Positions 1-8,551 of a DNA stretch of 64,000 nucleotides are shown piece after piece; positions within the stretch are counted from its first letter, which is position 1; every line of letters begins with the position of its first letter. The notes beneath the pieces are model-generated. The model ran no database searches. It was not told the DNA's origin and worked only from the letters and a program-made list of their open reading frames with translations. A program made the translations under genes and the position numbers. Origin of the DNA: Candidatus Phosphitivorax anaerolimi (GTDB lineage: Bacteria; Desulfobacterota; Desulfomonilia; UBA1062); the NCBI GenBank assembly GCA_001896555.1, contig MPOS01000028.1:133603-197602 (forward strand), read 5' to 3'.

Positions 1-1255
1 TCTCGGGCGTGATGTCCATGATCACCAGGCCGAGCTTGTCCTTGGCATTGCCCGGGGTCTGTCCGAGCATGCTGCCCAGCTCGGATATCTTCTCATCACT
101 GCGCTTCTCCAGTGTGGTATTGAGCGTGACCTTTCCAGAGCCCCGCCAGACAACGATAGACACCTGCTCTTCGGGCTTGAGGCTGCCGATGATCCGGGTG
201 AGCGTCATGGGATCGTGGATCTTCATGCGATTGATCTCCAGAATGATGTCGCCGTTCTTCACCCCGGCCTTTTCCGCCGGATCGCCCGGATACACGGCGG
301 TAACCATGGCTCCGGCCGGATCACCCAGCCCCACGGCCCGGGCGATCTCCGGGGTGACATCCTGGATCGCCACCCCCAGCCACCCCCGTGACACCTCGCC
401 CGTGTCCTTGAGCTCCTGGAGGTTCTGCTTGGCCATGTTGATGGGAATGGCGAAACCAATGCCCTGGCCTGTGGAGACGATGGCGGTGTTGATGCCCACC
501 ACCTCTCCGCTCATGTTGATCAGTGGTCCTCCGGAGTTCCCGGGGTTGATGGCCGCGTCCGTCTGAATGAAGTTGTCATAGGGTCCGGCGCCGATCACCC
601 TGGCCTTGGCCGATACGATCCCCTGCGTCAGGGTGTGCCCGAAGCCGAAGGGATTGCCGATGGCGATGATCCAGTCCCCGATCTCCAACGAGTCCGAGTC
701 GCCCAGGACGGCAACGGGAAAGTCCTCTCGGTCGGAGCGGATCTTTATCAGGGCGATGTCTGTGTTGTCGTCCTTGCCGACCACGTCCGCCCGGTACTCC
801 TGACCGGATTCGTCGGACATCGAGATGAAGATCTCGTCCGCCCCTGAGATCACGTGGTTGTTCGTCAGCACATACCCGTTCTTCGAGATGATGAATCCGG
901 AGCCCAGGCTCCGCTGATCGAGATCCTGATCAGGGAGCTGCTCGAAGAACCTGCGGAAGAACTCTTCGAACCGCTCGTTTTGATCGCCGGGCGCACCGAA
1001 CCTCTCGTAGAGGTCTCCGCCCCGGACCCTCCTGGTCGTCCTGATGTTCACCACGGTCGGACTTGCCGTCTTGGCGAGCGACCTCAGACTCGGCATGAGG
1101 ACATAGGAGCCTTCCTCCTGTTTGCCTTCCTTCCAGAAGGGCAGCGCTTCGCCTTCGGACATGAGACCTAAGGAGGTGGTCACATACATGCCCACCAGGG
1201 CCGAGCACACGGCGACCAGAACTATCAGGCCTATGGACGATATGCGTCTTGGCAT
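1..1255 (-). CDS. degP: HtrA/DegP-type periplasmic serine protease (3' end cut by window)
   Basis: Periplasmic serine protease/chaperone of the HtrA family, which degrades misfolded envelope proteins. The minus-strand frame opens with ATG at 1255 and runs off the left edge; 418 codons are visible. An N-terminal hydrophobic stretch (about residues 4-25) is a signal peptide or anchor. The catalytic triad is visible: His134 in LTNNHVI, Asp166 in NTDIALIKI and Ser241 in NPGNSGGPL. One PDZ domain follows (RGWLGVAIQDVTPE, about 270-370), and the window edge falls at the start of a second (KLGLVIMDITPE). This order matches DegP/DegQ rather than the single-PDZ DegS. The downstream neighbour across the edge is unknown. 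Confidence 0.93.
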   Translation of the reverse strand, partial: MPRRISSIGLIVLVAVCSALVGMYVTTSLGLMSEGEALPFWKEGKQEEGSYVLMPSLRSLAKTASPTVVNIRTTRRVRGGDLYERFGAPGDQNERFEEFFRRFFEQLPDQDLDQRSLGSGFIISKNGYVLTNNHVISGADEIFISMSDESGQEYRADVVGKDDNTDIALIKIRSDREDFPVAVLGDSDSLEIGDWIIAIGNPFGFGHTLTQGIVSAKARVIGAGPYDNFIQTDAAINPGNSGGPLINMSGEVVGINTAIVSTGQGIGFAIPINMAKQNLQELKDTGEVSRGWLGVAIQDVTPEIARAVGLGDPAGAMVTAVYPGDPAEKAGVKNGDIILEINRMKIHDPMTLTRIIGSLKPEEQVSIVVWRGSGKVTLNTTLEKRSDEKISELGSMLGQTPGNAKDKLGLVIMDITPE

Positions 1256-1273
1256 GATTCACCCTCTGATTTT

Positions 1274-1648
1274 TTAAGGTTGCGATTCGACAAAACTTAT
1301 CTTCAGTTCATAGAGAATATTCTCTATCAACGTCTCTTCATCCCGGGTGAGGTTCCCCCTGGTCTTGTCCCGGAGCATCTCGATGATGTGGATATTCTGT
1401 CTTGCCAGGGCCGGATTCCTGCCGGTCTGACCGGTTGCGGGGTCGGGCATCCTGCCCATGCTGATGACGGCGGCACTCGCAAAGCTCATGATGAGGGTGG
1501 AAAAATCCACATCGGACCGATACTCCTGCCCCGAGACCGAGGGGCCTTCACCCCCTCCGGGAGAGGCCTCTCTTTCCGCGGCCTTCCCCGGCTCTTCTTT
1601 CCGGCCTCTCTTGTCCTGAAAGGTGTATCCCTTTTTCTGGTCTTCCAT
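1274..1648 (-). CDS. DUF1844 family protein
   Basis: A 124-residue protein whose C-terminal half (DVDFSTLIMSFASAAVISMG, then the NIHIIEMLRDKTRGNLT region) resembles the DUF1844 family, common in Desulfobacterota and of unknown function. The N-terminal 45 residues are polar and low in complexity. The start at 1648 (MEDQKK) was chosen because AAGGAGG lies just upstream; an in-frame extension to 1768 lacks such a site. It lies between the deacetylase gene (upstream) and the HtrA gene (downstream, 18 bp gap), so the three may be co-transcribed. No signal peptide is visible. Confidence 0.75.
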   Translation of the reverse strand: MEDQKKGYTFQDKRGRKEEPGKAAEREASPGGGEGPSVSGQEYRSDVDFSTLIMSFASAAVISMGRMPDPATGQTGRNPALARQNIHIIEMLRDKTRGNLTRDEETLIENILYELKISFVESQP

Positions 1649-1727
1649 ATCCCCTCCTTGCCCTCTTCCAGCCCCGTTTTTCATCTCCGGAATCAACAGC
1701 GCCGGGAAACACCCGGCGAGCAGGCCC

Positions 1728-2861
1728 CTATCCGATGCCGTGGACAGGGAATATCTTCTCTCTGACAAATGCCAGCTTTTTTTCGATATACTCGTTCACA
1801 TCACGCCTGATGTTCTCGGCCAGATGGTAGGGCGGGTCGTGGAGCTCATCGGACCCCTGGGCGAAGGGGGTGAGGTTGCCGCTGATGATGCCCTGGTACG
1901 GATCGTGCGGTTCGAGCCCGTTGAAGATCGCCCATGCCAGGGTCCATCCCCTCACCACATCGGACACGCTGTAGCCTCCTCCGCCCAAGGCCAGAATCTT
2001 GGAACAACTCTTTCGGATGCTCTCGATGACCCGGCTGTAACCGTTGTTTGTCAGCCTCAGGTTCGTCAGCGGGTCCTTCTTCAGAGTGTCGAGCCCGATC
2101 TGGGCCACCACGCAATCGGGCCGGAAAGACTCCACAAGGGGCGTGTAGACGGCCTCGAACGCCCGCACATAGATATCGTCGTCGGTATACTCTGAAAGGG
2201 GGACATTGACCGTATATCCAACCCCCCTGTCCTTGCCCGTCTCATATTCGAAACCGGAGCCCGGATACAGGGTCTCTCCGCTCTGGTGCAGCGATATGAA
2301 CAGGACATCGTCCCGGTCATAGAAGGCGTCCTGGACGCCGTTGCCGTGATGGGCGTCGATGTCGACATAGACGATCTTCTTCATACCGCTCTTTAAGAGC
2401 CTGTTGATGGCGATCACGATGTCGTTGACATAGCAGAAGCCCTCGGCATGGTCATATCCCGCGTGATGCAACCCTCCCGTCGGGGAGAAAACAATGTCCG
2501 CCTTTCCCTCGGAGAGGAGCTCGGCGCCGAGGATGGTTGCGCCCAGGACCAGAAGGGAAAAGTCGAACACCCCCTTGAAGACCGGGTTGTCTCCCGTCCC
2601 CAGCCCGTACTCGAGCATGGTGAAATCAAATGATCCGGAGTTTGCATCCTTGAGCGCATCCACATACTGAGGCAGATGGTATTCGAGCATCACCTCCTCC
2701 GTGGCGGGCTCCGGTTCCAGCACCTTGATCCAGGATGCATCGAGCAGGCCATAGCGATAGCAAAGCTCGAATGTCATGGTGCCCCGGTAGGGTTTGAACG
2801 GATGATATTCTCCGAGGCTGAAATCGTCAAACTTCGATGTATAGATAAAAGCAGAGTTCAC
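1728..2861 (-). CDS. acuC: AcuC-like / class I histone-deacetylase-fold protein
   Basis: A 377-residue zinc hydrolase of the histone deacetylase/AcuC family, cytoplasmic. AcuC-type enzymes remove acetyl groups from lysines; in Bacillus the target is acetyl-CoA synthetase. Active-site features are visible: the His pair H132-H133 in GGLHHAGYDHA, zinc ligands D169 and H171 in VDIDAHHGNG and D258 in GLDTL, and the LGGGGY loop with the catalytic Tyr297. Length matches AcuC. No acetyl-CoA synthetase or acetyltransferase gene is nearby, so its substrate is open; acetylpolyamine deacetylase is an alternative. It is followed by the DUF1844 gene. Confidence 0.85.
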   Translation of the reverse strand: MNSAFIYTSKFDDFSLGEYHPFKPYRGTMTFELCYRYGLLDASWIKVLEPEPATEEVMLEYHLPQYVDALKDANSGSFDFTMLEYGLGTGDNPVFKGVFDFSLLVLGATILGAELLSEGKADIVFSPTGGLHHAGYDHAEGFCYVNDIVIAINRLLKSGMKKIVYVDIDAHHGNGVQDAFYDRDDVLFISLHQSGETLYPGSGFEYETGKDRGVGYTVNVPLSEYTDDDIYVRAFEAVYTPLVESFRPDCVVAQIGLDTLKKDPLTNLRLTNNGYSRVIESIRKSCSKILALGGGGYSVSDVVRGWTLAWAIFNGLEPHDPYQGIISGNLTPFAQGSDELHDPPYHLAENIRRDVNEYIEKKLAFVREKIFPVHGIG

Positions 2862-3269
2862 TCTCGCTCTCCCTGTTCGCTCCTGATCATATCTCTGTCA
2901 TCCTCTCAGAAGAGAAAGTGCCGAGCCTAAAAAAACCCACGGTCTTGCCCCTCGCCGGAAAGTCCGGCGCCGCCTGCTCCTGTACATGGCGGCACATCCT
3001 TCAATAACACAGAATCAGGAAACTGCAAACAATTCTGCCTAGTATTCATGAATAATCTCCCGACCTGTATTTCACAGCATACAACAAGAGACCGTTGATG
3101 AACCGCTCCCTAACTAAAGAAAGCTCCTCAGCCGGGGGGACCCTCGAGTGGAATACGGTGACAAATGCCAATTTTGCGTAACATATCAGAACCATATAAC
3201 ATATAGACGCACGCAGGTTCATATGCTAGAATTGTTATCAATAGGGATATTGATGAAAGGAGACCTTCC
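2862..3269. other. Intergenic region, no gene seen
   Basis: 408 bp between the deacetylase gene (minus) and a small plus-strand gene. Part is AT-richer than its surroundings (about 3010-3260), as expected for divergent promoters. A short GC-rich inverted repeat lies near 2960. TAGAAT near 3228 could be a -10 element for the plus-strand gene, but no good -35 box is placed correctly, so I do not call a promoter. Short frames here lack ribosome binding sites. Confidence 0.5.
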
Positions 3270-3512
3270 ATGGCTAACGGGCTTGAGATTCTTGAAAAAC
3301 TGGTCGTGGTGGAAAATGGAACGGTCAAGGTCATGCGCACGATCGAGGACATCGAAAATCTTCTGGAAAGACTGACCAGAATACAGGCCGCCTACCGGAA
3401 CCAGAGGGACGACCACGGCCGGAAGGTCAAGGATGAAGTCGATCATTTGATCCGTATCATCGTTTCCCTTGCCTCGATCGTCTATGCCATGGAACTGCAA
3501 AAAGCGCAGTAG
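3270..3512 (+). CDS. Small hypothetical protein, 80 aa
   Basis: An 80-residue protein I do not recognise. It starts with MANGLEILEKLVVVENGTVK and continues with charged, probably helical sequence (IEDIENLLERLTRIQAAYRN), ending in a more hydrophobic segment (LIRIIVSLASIVYAMEL). A good ribosome binding site (GAAAGGAG) precedes the ATG, which is the main reason to call it real. There is no signal peptide. It stands alone between divergent and tandem neighbours, with more than 200 bp to the next gene. The helical, leucine-rich content would suit a small oligomeric or regulatory protein, but that is a guess. Confidence 0.6.
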   Translation: MANGLEILEKLVVVENGTVKVMRTIEDIENLLERLTRIQAAYRNQRDDHGRKVKDEVDHLIRIIVSLASIVYAMELQKAQ

Positions 3513-3730
3513 CACGGAAGAATGGAGTACAAGGCCTTTTCGCTGCTGCCGCACCAGGAAAAGCGCATCGCCCGGAGGTTGAGGGTCCGGGGACACCGGG
3601 CACAGACACCCTCTTGTAGAAGAAAATGCGCCTCTCGCCGGGATAGACAGCGGTACAGATCTCTTAGGGCGGTCCTTGAACCTTGACTCTCCAGCAAGCA
3701 AAACGAGAACAACCTCCGGAAGGGAACAAT

Positions 3731-4624
3731 ATGGCTGAAAAAGATCACGGGATTTCCATATCTCATCTATTGAGATCGAGCCCTGTTGTCCAGATACTCT
3801 GGAATGTGCTCCTCCTGCTGGCCGGCAGCATCGTGTGCGCGGTGGCGGTCAACGGCATCCTCGTTCCCCAGCATTTTCTGAGCGCCGGGTTCACGGGAGC
3901 GTCGCTGATCATCCACTACCTCATTCCCTCTGTCTCCCTGGGCGTCATCTACTTCCTCATCAACATACCCCTCTTCCTCGCCGGGTGGTCGATGGTGGGG
4001 AGGCGTTTCTTCTTCTACAGCATCGTGGGCATGGCGATCTACTCGCTCGCCCTGGCCCTTATCGAGGTGGACATCTCCGTCGACAACAAGATCTTGAGCG
4101 CCCTGCTCGCCGGGATCATCAACGGCGTTGGAAGCGGTCTTATTCTGAGGTCGTACGGGTCGGCGGGAGGAACGGACATCCTCGCGGTCATCCTCCAGAA
4201 GACCATGTCCATCCGGCTGGGGAGCACATCCCTGGCATTGAACTGCATCGTCTTGGTGGCGGCATCACTCCTCATATCGCTGGAAGGTGCCCTGTACACC
4301 CTGATATTTCTCTATGTAAGCATCTACTTCATGGACCTGGTGGTGGTCGGATTCAGCAAGAGGAAGGCGGTATTGATCATCTCCGATCACTGGGAGAAAA
4401 TCTCACAGGAGATCCTCAAGAAAGACCGCAGGGGTGTGACCATAATCGAAGGCTCAGGCGGATACAAAAAAGAAAACAAGCAGATTATCTACAGCATCAT
4501 CACCTTTCAGGACCTGCCCCAGCTCAAGAGGATGATCTCGGAGATCGACCCGAATGCGTTCGTGGTGGTTATGGATACCCTTGAGGTCATGGGCGCCCGG
4601 ATCGGAAACCAGCCGCACTGGTAG
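3731..4624 (+). CDS. YitT family membrane protein (DUF161/DUF2179)
   Basis: A 297-residue integral membrane protein of the YitT family, whose members in Bacillus are poorly characterised and whose transport function is uncertain. Several hydrophobic helices span about residues 20-205 (for example ILWNVLLLLAGSIVCAVAV). The family signatures LRSYGSAGGTDILAVILQK and the cytosolic DUF2179-type tail (KAVLIISDHWEKISQEIL, then RGVTIIEGSGGY) are present. The start at 3731 follows GGAAGGGA at good spacing; an upstream TTG at 3683 is less likely. It stands alone, convergent with the next gene. Confidence 0.85.
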   Translation: MAEKDHGISISHLLRSSPVVQILWNVLLLLAGSIVCAVAVNGILVPQHFLSAGFTGASLIIHYLIPSVSLGVIYFLINIPLFLAGWSMVGRRFFFYSIVGMAIYSLALALIEVDISVDNKILSALLAGIINGVGSGLILRSYGSAGGTDILAVILQKTMSIRLGSTSLALNCIVLVAASLLISLEGALYTLIFLYVSIYFMDLVVVGFSKRKAVLIISDHWEKISQEILKKDRRGVTIIEGSGGYKKENKQIIYSIITFQDLPQLKRMISEIDPNAFVVVMDTLEVMGARIGNQPHW

Positions 4625-4656
4625 GCCGGTGAACTTTTAAGACCCTCCGCCTTGTC

Positions 4657-6021
4657 TCAGCGGTAGAGCTTTTTCTCGCTCTCCACTACGTCGATGATCT
4701 CGTTGATGAGGGTGGGGAGCTTGCGCATCACCCGCTCCCAGGAAACGGTCCGTGGCGTCTCGTAGATCTCGGCGCCCAGATTCTGCGAGGTCTTCTCGAT
4801 CACCGAAAGCAGGCCCTGGTCGATAAAGGGCTTGAACTCCTCGTGCTCGGTCACGTACGAGCTGAAGCGCCGGGCCATGAAGGCGGGCGAAAGCAGTTGA
4901 TCTCCCGCAAAGAGAATCACGTTCTTGAACACGTTGTCGACCATGGCCTCTTCCAGGTTCGTATCGTAGGTGAGACCGCAGAATGCCGCATTGTCCGCGT
5001 ACATCTTGATGAGGTCGTCCGCCACGCTCAGATAGGTGGTGGTGAGATCCCGGATGAAGTGCTCGGAGATGGCGAGCCCCTCTTCCACCACCAGGGCCGC
5101 GAGCAGGGTGGAGACGATGTCGATGCCCATCCTGTAGAGCCCCTTGGTGCGGTCATCCTCGGACACCGGCTGGTGTTTGTGGTCGAAGGGCTGCTGGGAG
5201 ATCTCGACCTGGGCGCAGGTGGTGGCCTTGCGATAGACCTCGATCAGGGTGAAGATCTCGACCCCCCAGTTGGTGGCGAACTGCATGCGCTTGAGGAGCT
5301 GGGCGTCGAAGACCACCTCCCCGGAGAGCTGATAGTTGAAGTTCAGGAGAAAGTCCACCAGACGCAAGACCCTCTCCTCCTGGGTATCGGTGAACTTTCT
5401 TTTGAGCGCGATGAGCAGGGGGTCCAGCAGGAGCCTTTTGACCCTGCCATAGAACATCCCGTCCTTGATCCGCGCATAGAATGCCTTGCTGAACTGGTAG
5501 TTGAGCACCTGAACGGGATAGAACAGACGGTCGAGCTGCTCCCTTTGGAAGGTCCTGATATCTGCATCCACGAGCCCGATGCTGTGTGCGCCCATGGCAA
5601 GGGCGATGCCGAAGGACATGAACATGTTCCTCCCCTTGCCCGGCTGATCGATATGAAAGCCCGCATCGGAGAGCTTGCTGAAGATGGATGAGAACCCCGG
5701 GCCGTCGTTGTGCTGGATCAGGTAGTTCTGCACGTTGTACCGGTTCAGGATGCCGGCGAGCTCACGGGCCTCATCCTCACCCGCCTTGTCCAGGCCGAAG
5801 ATGATCTGGGAGAGATAGTTCGCGCTGGCCAGGTGCCTCACGATGTTCTCGAATACCGGCCGATTCTCGGGGTGGGTATATTCCGAGGCCAGCAGGGGAA
5901 TGATCAGCACCGCCTTCTTCCATTTGGAGTGCTGGAGCAGCTCGAGCTCCATCCTGGGGATGTCTTCGTTCAGGAGATACAGGGTGGATATCCTGGTATG
6001 CGTCTGCGCAAAATTGGACAT
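4657..6021 (-). CDS. GT-A glycosyltransferase, GT81 / glucosyl-3-phosphoglycerate synthase-like
   Basis: A 454-residue cytosolic glycosyltransferase. The core resembles glucosyl-3-phosphoglycerate synthases and relatives (GT81), which build glucosylglycerate, a compatible solute or polysaccharide precursor. Visible features are a GRNMFMSFGIALAMGAH segment, a DxD-like nucleotide-sugar motif in GLVDADIRTF, and an acceptor-side WGVEIFTLIEVY segment. A helical C-terminal extension of about 130 residues ends the protein. The start at 6021 (MSNFAQ) sits five bases after GGGGAG; a GTG two codons upstream is less well placed. No phosphatase partner gene is adjacent, so the product is uncertain; mannosylglycerate-type chemistry is possible. 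Confidence 0.65.
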   Translation of the reverse strand: MSNFAQTHTRISTLYLLNEDIPRMELELLQHSKWKKAVLIIPLLASEYTHPENRPVFENIVRHLASANYLSQIIFGLDKAGEDEARELAGILNRYNVQNYLIQHNDGPGFSSIFSKLSDAGFHIDQPGKGRNMFMSFGIALAMGAHSIGLVDADIRTFQREQLDRLFYPVQVLNYQFSKAFYARIKDGMFYGRVKRLLLDPLLIALKRKFTDTQEERVLRLVDFLLNFNYQLSGEVVFDAQLLKRMQFATNWGVEIFTLIEVYRKATTCAQVEISQQPFDHKHQPVSEDDRTKGLYRMGIDIVSTLLAALVVEEGLAISEHFIRDLTTTYLSVADDLIKMYADNAAFCGLTYDTNLEEAMVDNVFKNVILFAGDQLLSPAFMARRFSSYVTEHEEFKPFIDQGLLSVIEKTSQNLGAEIYETPRTVSWERVMRKLPTLINEIIDVVESEKKLYR

Positions 6022-6120
6022 GATCACTCCCCCTTTTCTTCTTTCGTTCCCACACCCGCTGACTGGCGATCAACCGCGAGAACGGCCGGCTCTTCTCCGC
6101 AACTGTTGCAACTCTTGTAT

Positions 6121-6150
6121 TTCATAACAGATAAAAACACACCCGGTCAA
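6121..6150 (-). promoter_or_regulatory. Possible sigma-70 promoter of the GT81-like gene
   Basis: On the minus strand TTGACC (6145-6150) is followed after 18 bp by TATGAA (6121-6126), about 95 bp upstream of the start codon. The -35 is close to consensus; the -10 matches four of six. Read by eye only. Confidence 0.35.
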
Positions 6151-6248
6151 CGTTGTAAGGATATGAGATAGATGATACTGACATCCCCCTCCATCGAACA
6201 GCCCCTTTCTGGACCTCAAGGCCGGATGGAATGGGCGAGTGCGAACGG

Positions 6249-6277
6249 GTGGGAATGCACACTGCAGTGCATCCCAC
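6249..6277 (-). terminator. Strong hairpin after pilD, no U-tract
   Basis: GTGGGAATGCAC pairs with GTGCATCCCAC around a 6-base loop with one bulged base. It lies just past the last gene (prepilin peptidase) of the sppA-to-pilD operon. A run of T is missing, so it may be an mRNA 3'-end stabiliser or a Rho-dependent end rather than an intrinsic terminator. Confidence 0.4.
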
Positions 6278-6294
6278 GAGCGCAGGTGAGGGAA

Positions 6295-7062
6295 TCAGGC
6301 CAGGATGCCGAAGTACCAGGCGATGATCATTTCTCCGAAAAGCACGTAAAGAAGGGCGCCCAGCGCGAGGAAGGGGCCGAAGGGAATGGCGGTCTGCATG
6401 TTCTTTTTCTGGAGCAGTGCCCAGGGGATACCCACGAGTGAGCCCAGGAGCGAGCCTGTGAAGATCGCGAAGAGCACCCCCTGCCAGCCGGTGAAGACCC
6501 CGATCATCCCGAGCAGCTTGACGTCGCCTCCGCCCATTCCCTGCTTGCCGGTGAGAAAGTAGTAGCCGTAGATCACTGCAATGAGCAGTCCGGCGCCCAG
6601 GCCGAGCCCGATGAATGCATCCTTGTAAGAGACCGGCATCCACCACACCAGGGCGAGACCCACTACGATCCCGCCGATGGAGAGACTGTCTGGGATGATC
6701 TGATGGTCGAGATCGATAAAGGTGATGACCAAGAGAGCGCACGCCCAGGCATAGTAGACGGCGAAGCTCGCGTTGAGCCCGAACCGGTAGAGCATGGCCA
6801 GCGCCAGCAGGGCGCTTAAAATCTCGACGAGCGGATAGCGGATCGAGATTTTCTCTTTGCAGCTCCGGCACTTGCCCCGGAGGATCAGATAGCTCAAGAC
6901 CGGAATATTGTCCCATGGCTTGATCTTTGCCCCGCACCCGGGGCACCGGGACGAGGGAAAGACGATGGACTCCTCACGCGGGATCCTGTGTATGCAGACA
7001 TTCAGGAAGCTCCCGATGAACAGACCGATGACGGCGACAGCCAGAGGGACCGACAGGATCAC
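6295..7062 (-). CDS. pilD: Prepilin peptidase (A24 aspartic protease)
   Basis: A 255-residue inner-membrane protease and N-methylase that processes type IV prepilins and type II pseudopilins. The N-terminal domain has GSFLNVCIHRIP and two CxxC pairs (CPGCG and CRSCKE), as in bifunctional PilD. The two catalytic aspartates are visible in IDLDHQIIPD and GGGDVKLL. About seven transmembrane helices are apparent. The start is GTG and overlaps the stop of the upstream gene by four bases (GTGA), so translation is coupled. No pilin or secretion gene lies in the window; its substrates are encoded elsewhere. Confidence 0.93.
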   Translation of the reverse strand: MILSVPLAVAVIGLFIGSFLNVCIHRIPREESIVFPSSRCPGCGAKIKPWDNIPVLSYLILRGKCRSCKEKISIRYPLVEILSALLALAMLYRFGLNASFAVYYAWACALLVITFIDLDHQIIPDSLSIGGIVVGLALVWWMPVSYKDAFIGLGLGAGLLIAVIYGYYFLTGKQGMGGGDVKLLGMIGVFTGWQGVLFAIFTGSLLGSLVGIPWALLQKKNMQTAIPFGPFLALGALLYVLFGEMIIAWYFGILA

Positions 7063-7490
7063 CCGGTGAGATCTCCCCTCCTGAAGCGCATGATCTCGCC
7101 GTTTAGGGCCGACTCCACGTCATCCATGATCCCCTTGAGGGGATCGTTGTCCGAGAGGAAGGAACGCGCCTGCGCTACCGAAGAGCGAAGCGAGCTCAAC
7201 TCCTCCACCATGGGTGCAATATCCTTGAGGCTGCGCCTGGGATCGGCCAGGACACGGGCATAGGCATCGAGCAGATCCAGGGCCTGTTCGCTGATGTTCA
7301 AGGCGTTGAACTTCTGCGGGCTGGGCTGATCGAGGCCCGGGATCGGCTGCAGATGATGCACGCCGGGGCCATCCGCCTTCTGGACGTCCTTGAGGATATC
7401 TTCAAACGCGCTTCCGCCTGCTGCAGGCGTCCCGGTACCGGGCCTCTTCCCGGTCACTATGCCGATCATCATATTGGGATCAATTTTCAT
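7059..7490 (-). CDS. Hypothetical protein, 143 aa, between accA and pilD
   Basis: Not recognised. A 143-residue soluble protein. The N-terminal 45 residues (beginning MKIDPNMMIGIVTG) are glycine/alanine/proline-rich and probably disordered; the C-terminal 90 are helical (ISEQALDLLDAYARVLAD, then ELSSLRSSVAQARSFLSD). The start at 7490 has AAGGAG at normal spacing. The MKI- start plus disordered head and helical tail is reminiscent of small flagellar regulators such as FlgM, but I see no sequence match. Translation is coupled to pilD downstream. Confidence 0.65.
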   Translation of the reverse strand: MKIDPNMMIGIVTGKRPGTGTPAAGGSAFEDILKDVQKADGPGVHHLQPIPGLDQPSPQKFNALNISEQALDLLDAYARVLADPRRSLKDIAPMVEELSSLRSSVAQARSFLSDNDPLKGIMDDVESALNGEIMRFRRGDLTG

Positions 7491-7615
7491 TGAGATTCTC
7501 CTTCCTCGAAGAGGAATGCAAAGCCGGTGCCATCGATGCCGTACCCATCGACAGCCTGGCATCTTTGCATGAGAGGGAATTTTCTTCCCCCCTTGCCGGG
7601 GGAAAAAATCTCCCC

Positions 7616-8551
7616 CTATCCTTTCGAAGGCAGGAGCCGTTCAATGACGGCTGCACGCTGCCGCATGATCTCTTCCCGGTCCATTTTAAGAAGTTCTGAG
7701 ACGCACCGGCGAAGCACCTGCCCGGTCGCCTCCACCACGGCCGCCGGGTCGTTCTGGGCGCCGCCTACGGGTTCCTTTATCAGGTGATCCACGATGCCTT
7801 CCGAGGCGAGGTCCCTGCCCGAACCTTTCAGGGCATCGGCGGCCTGCTCCTTGTTCGAGTCGTCTCCGTAAAGGATCGAGGAGAAGGCCTCGGGACTGAT
7901 GGCGCTGTAAAAGGCGTTTTCGAGCATGATAATGCGATCGCCGAAGCCAAGGGCCAGCGCACCTCCGGACCCGGCCTCACCGATGATGCATACGATCACC
8001 GGGGTCTTCAGGGACGCCAGGGTGGATATGCACTGCGCGATGGAAAACGCCTGTCCCCGATACTCGGTCTCGGGCGCTGGATAGGCGCCCGGGGTGTCCA
8101 CGAAGGTGATCAGCGGCCTGCCGAACTTCTCGGCCAGCTTCATGAGCCGCATTGCCTTGTGATGGCCAGAAGGGCTCGCCATTCCGTAGCGGTATCTGGC
8201 GTGGTCCTTGCCTCTGCTCGATCGCTTCTTGTGGCCGACCACCACCACCGGCACGTCGTCGAGGAAGGCGAGCCCTCCCTTGATGGCCGCGTCGTCCTCG
8301 CCGATCCTATCGCCGCGGAGCTCGGTGAAGTCGCGGAAGATCCCGCTCAGATAATCGTCGAGAACCGGACGCCCGGAATGTCTGGCAAGCTCGATGCTGC
8401 TCCACCGGGAGATGCCCGCATAGATCTCCTCCCGGAACATGCTGACCTTTCTGGCGAGCTCGTCGGTATCCATGCCCTCGATCCGGGTGATGCTCTCCTG
8501 CAGTTCTTTGAGGGCGCTGTCGATTTCGTGGAACCGGTCTTTGCTTCTCAT
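7616..8551 (-). CDS. accA: Acetyl-CoA carboxylase carboxyltransferase subunit alpha
   Basis: A 311-residue cytosolic subunit that, with AccD, transfers the carboxyl group from biotin to acetyl-CoA in the first step of fatty acid synthesis. It carries the usual N-terminal helical segment, then the crotonase-type core: VVVVGHKKRSSRGKDHARYR, TFVDTPGAYPAPETEYRGQ and GEAGSGGALALGFGD, which forms the oxyanion loops. Length matches the family (about 315-320). Its start codon overlaps the dnaE stop (ATGA), the familiar dnaE-accA arrangement. accD is not in the window. Confidence 0.97.
   Translation of the reverse strand: MRSKDRFHEIDSALKELQESITRIEGMDTDELARKVSMFREEIYAGISRWSSIELARHSGRPVLDDYLSGIFRDFTELRGDRIGEDDAAIKGGLAFLDDVPVVVVGHKKRSSRGKDHARYRYGMASPSGHHKAMRLMKLAEKFGRPLITFVDTPGAYPAPETEYRGQAFSIAQCISTLASLKTPVIVCIIGEAGSGGALALGFGDRIIMLENAFYSAISPEAFSSILYGDDSNKEQAADALKGSGRDLASEGIVDHLIKEPVGGAQNDPAAVVEATGQVLRRCVSELLKMDREEIMRQRAAVIERLLPSKG

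Noticed and set aside
7491-7615. Hairpin CCCCC-TTGCC-GGGGG between accA and the next gene as a terminator
   Set aside because: The T-run is on the wrong side for minus-strand transcription, and the genes on both sides look co-transcribed.
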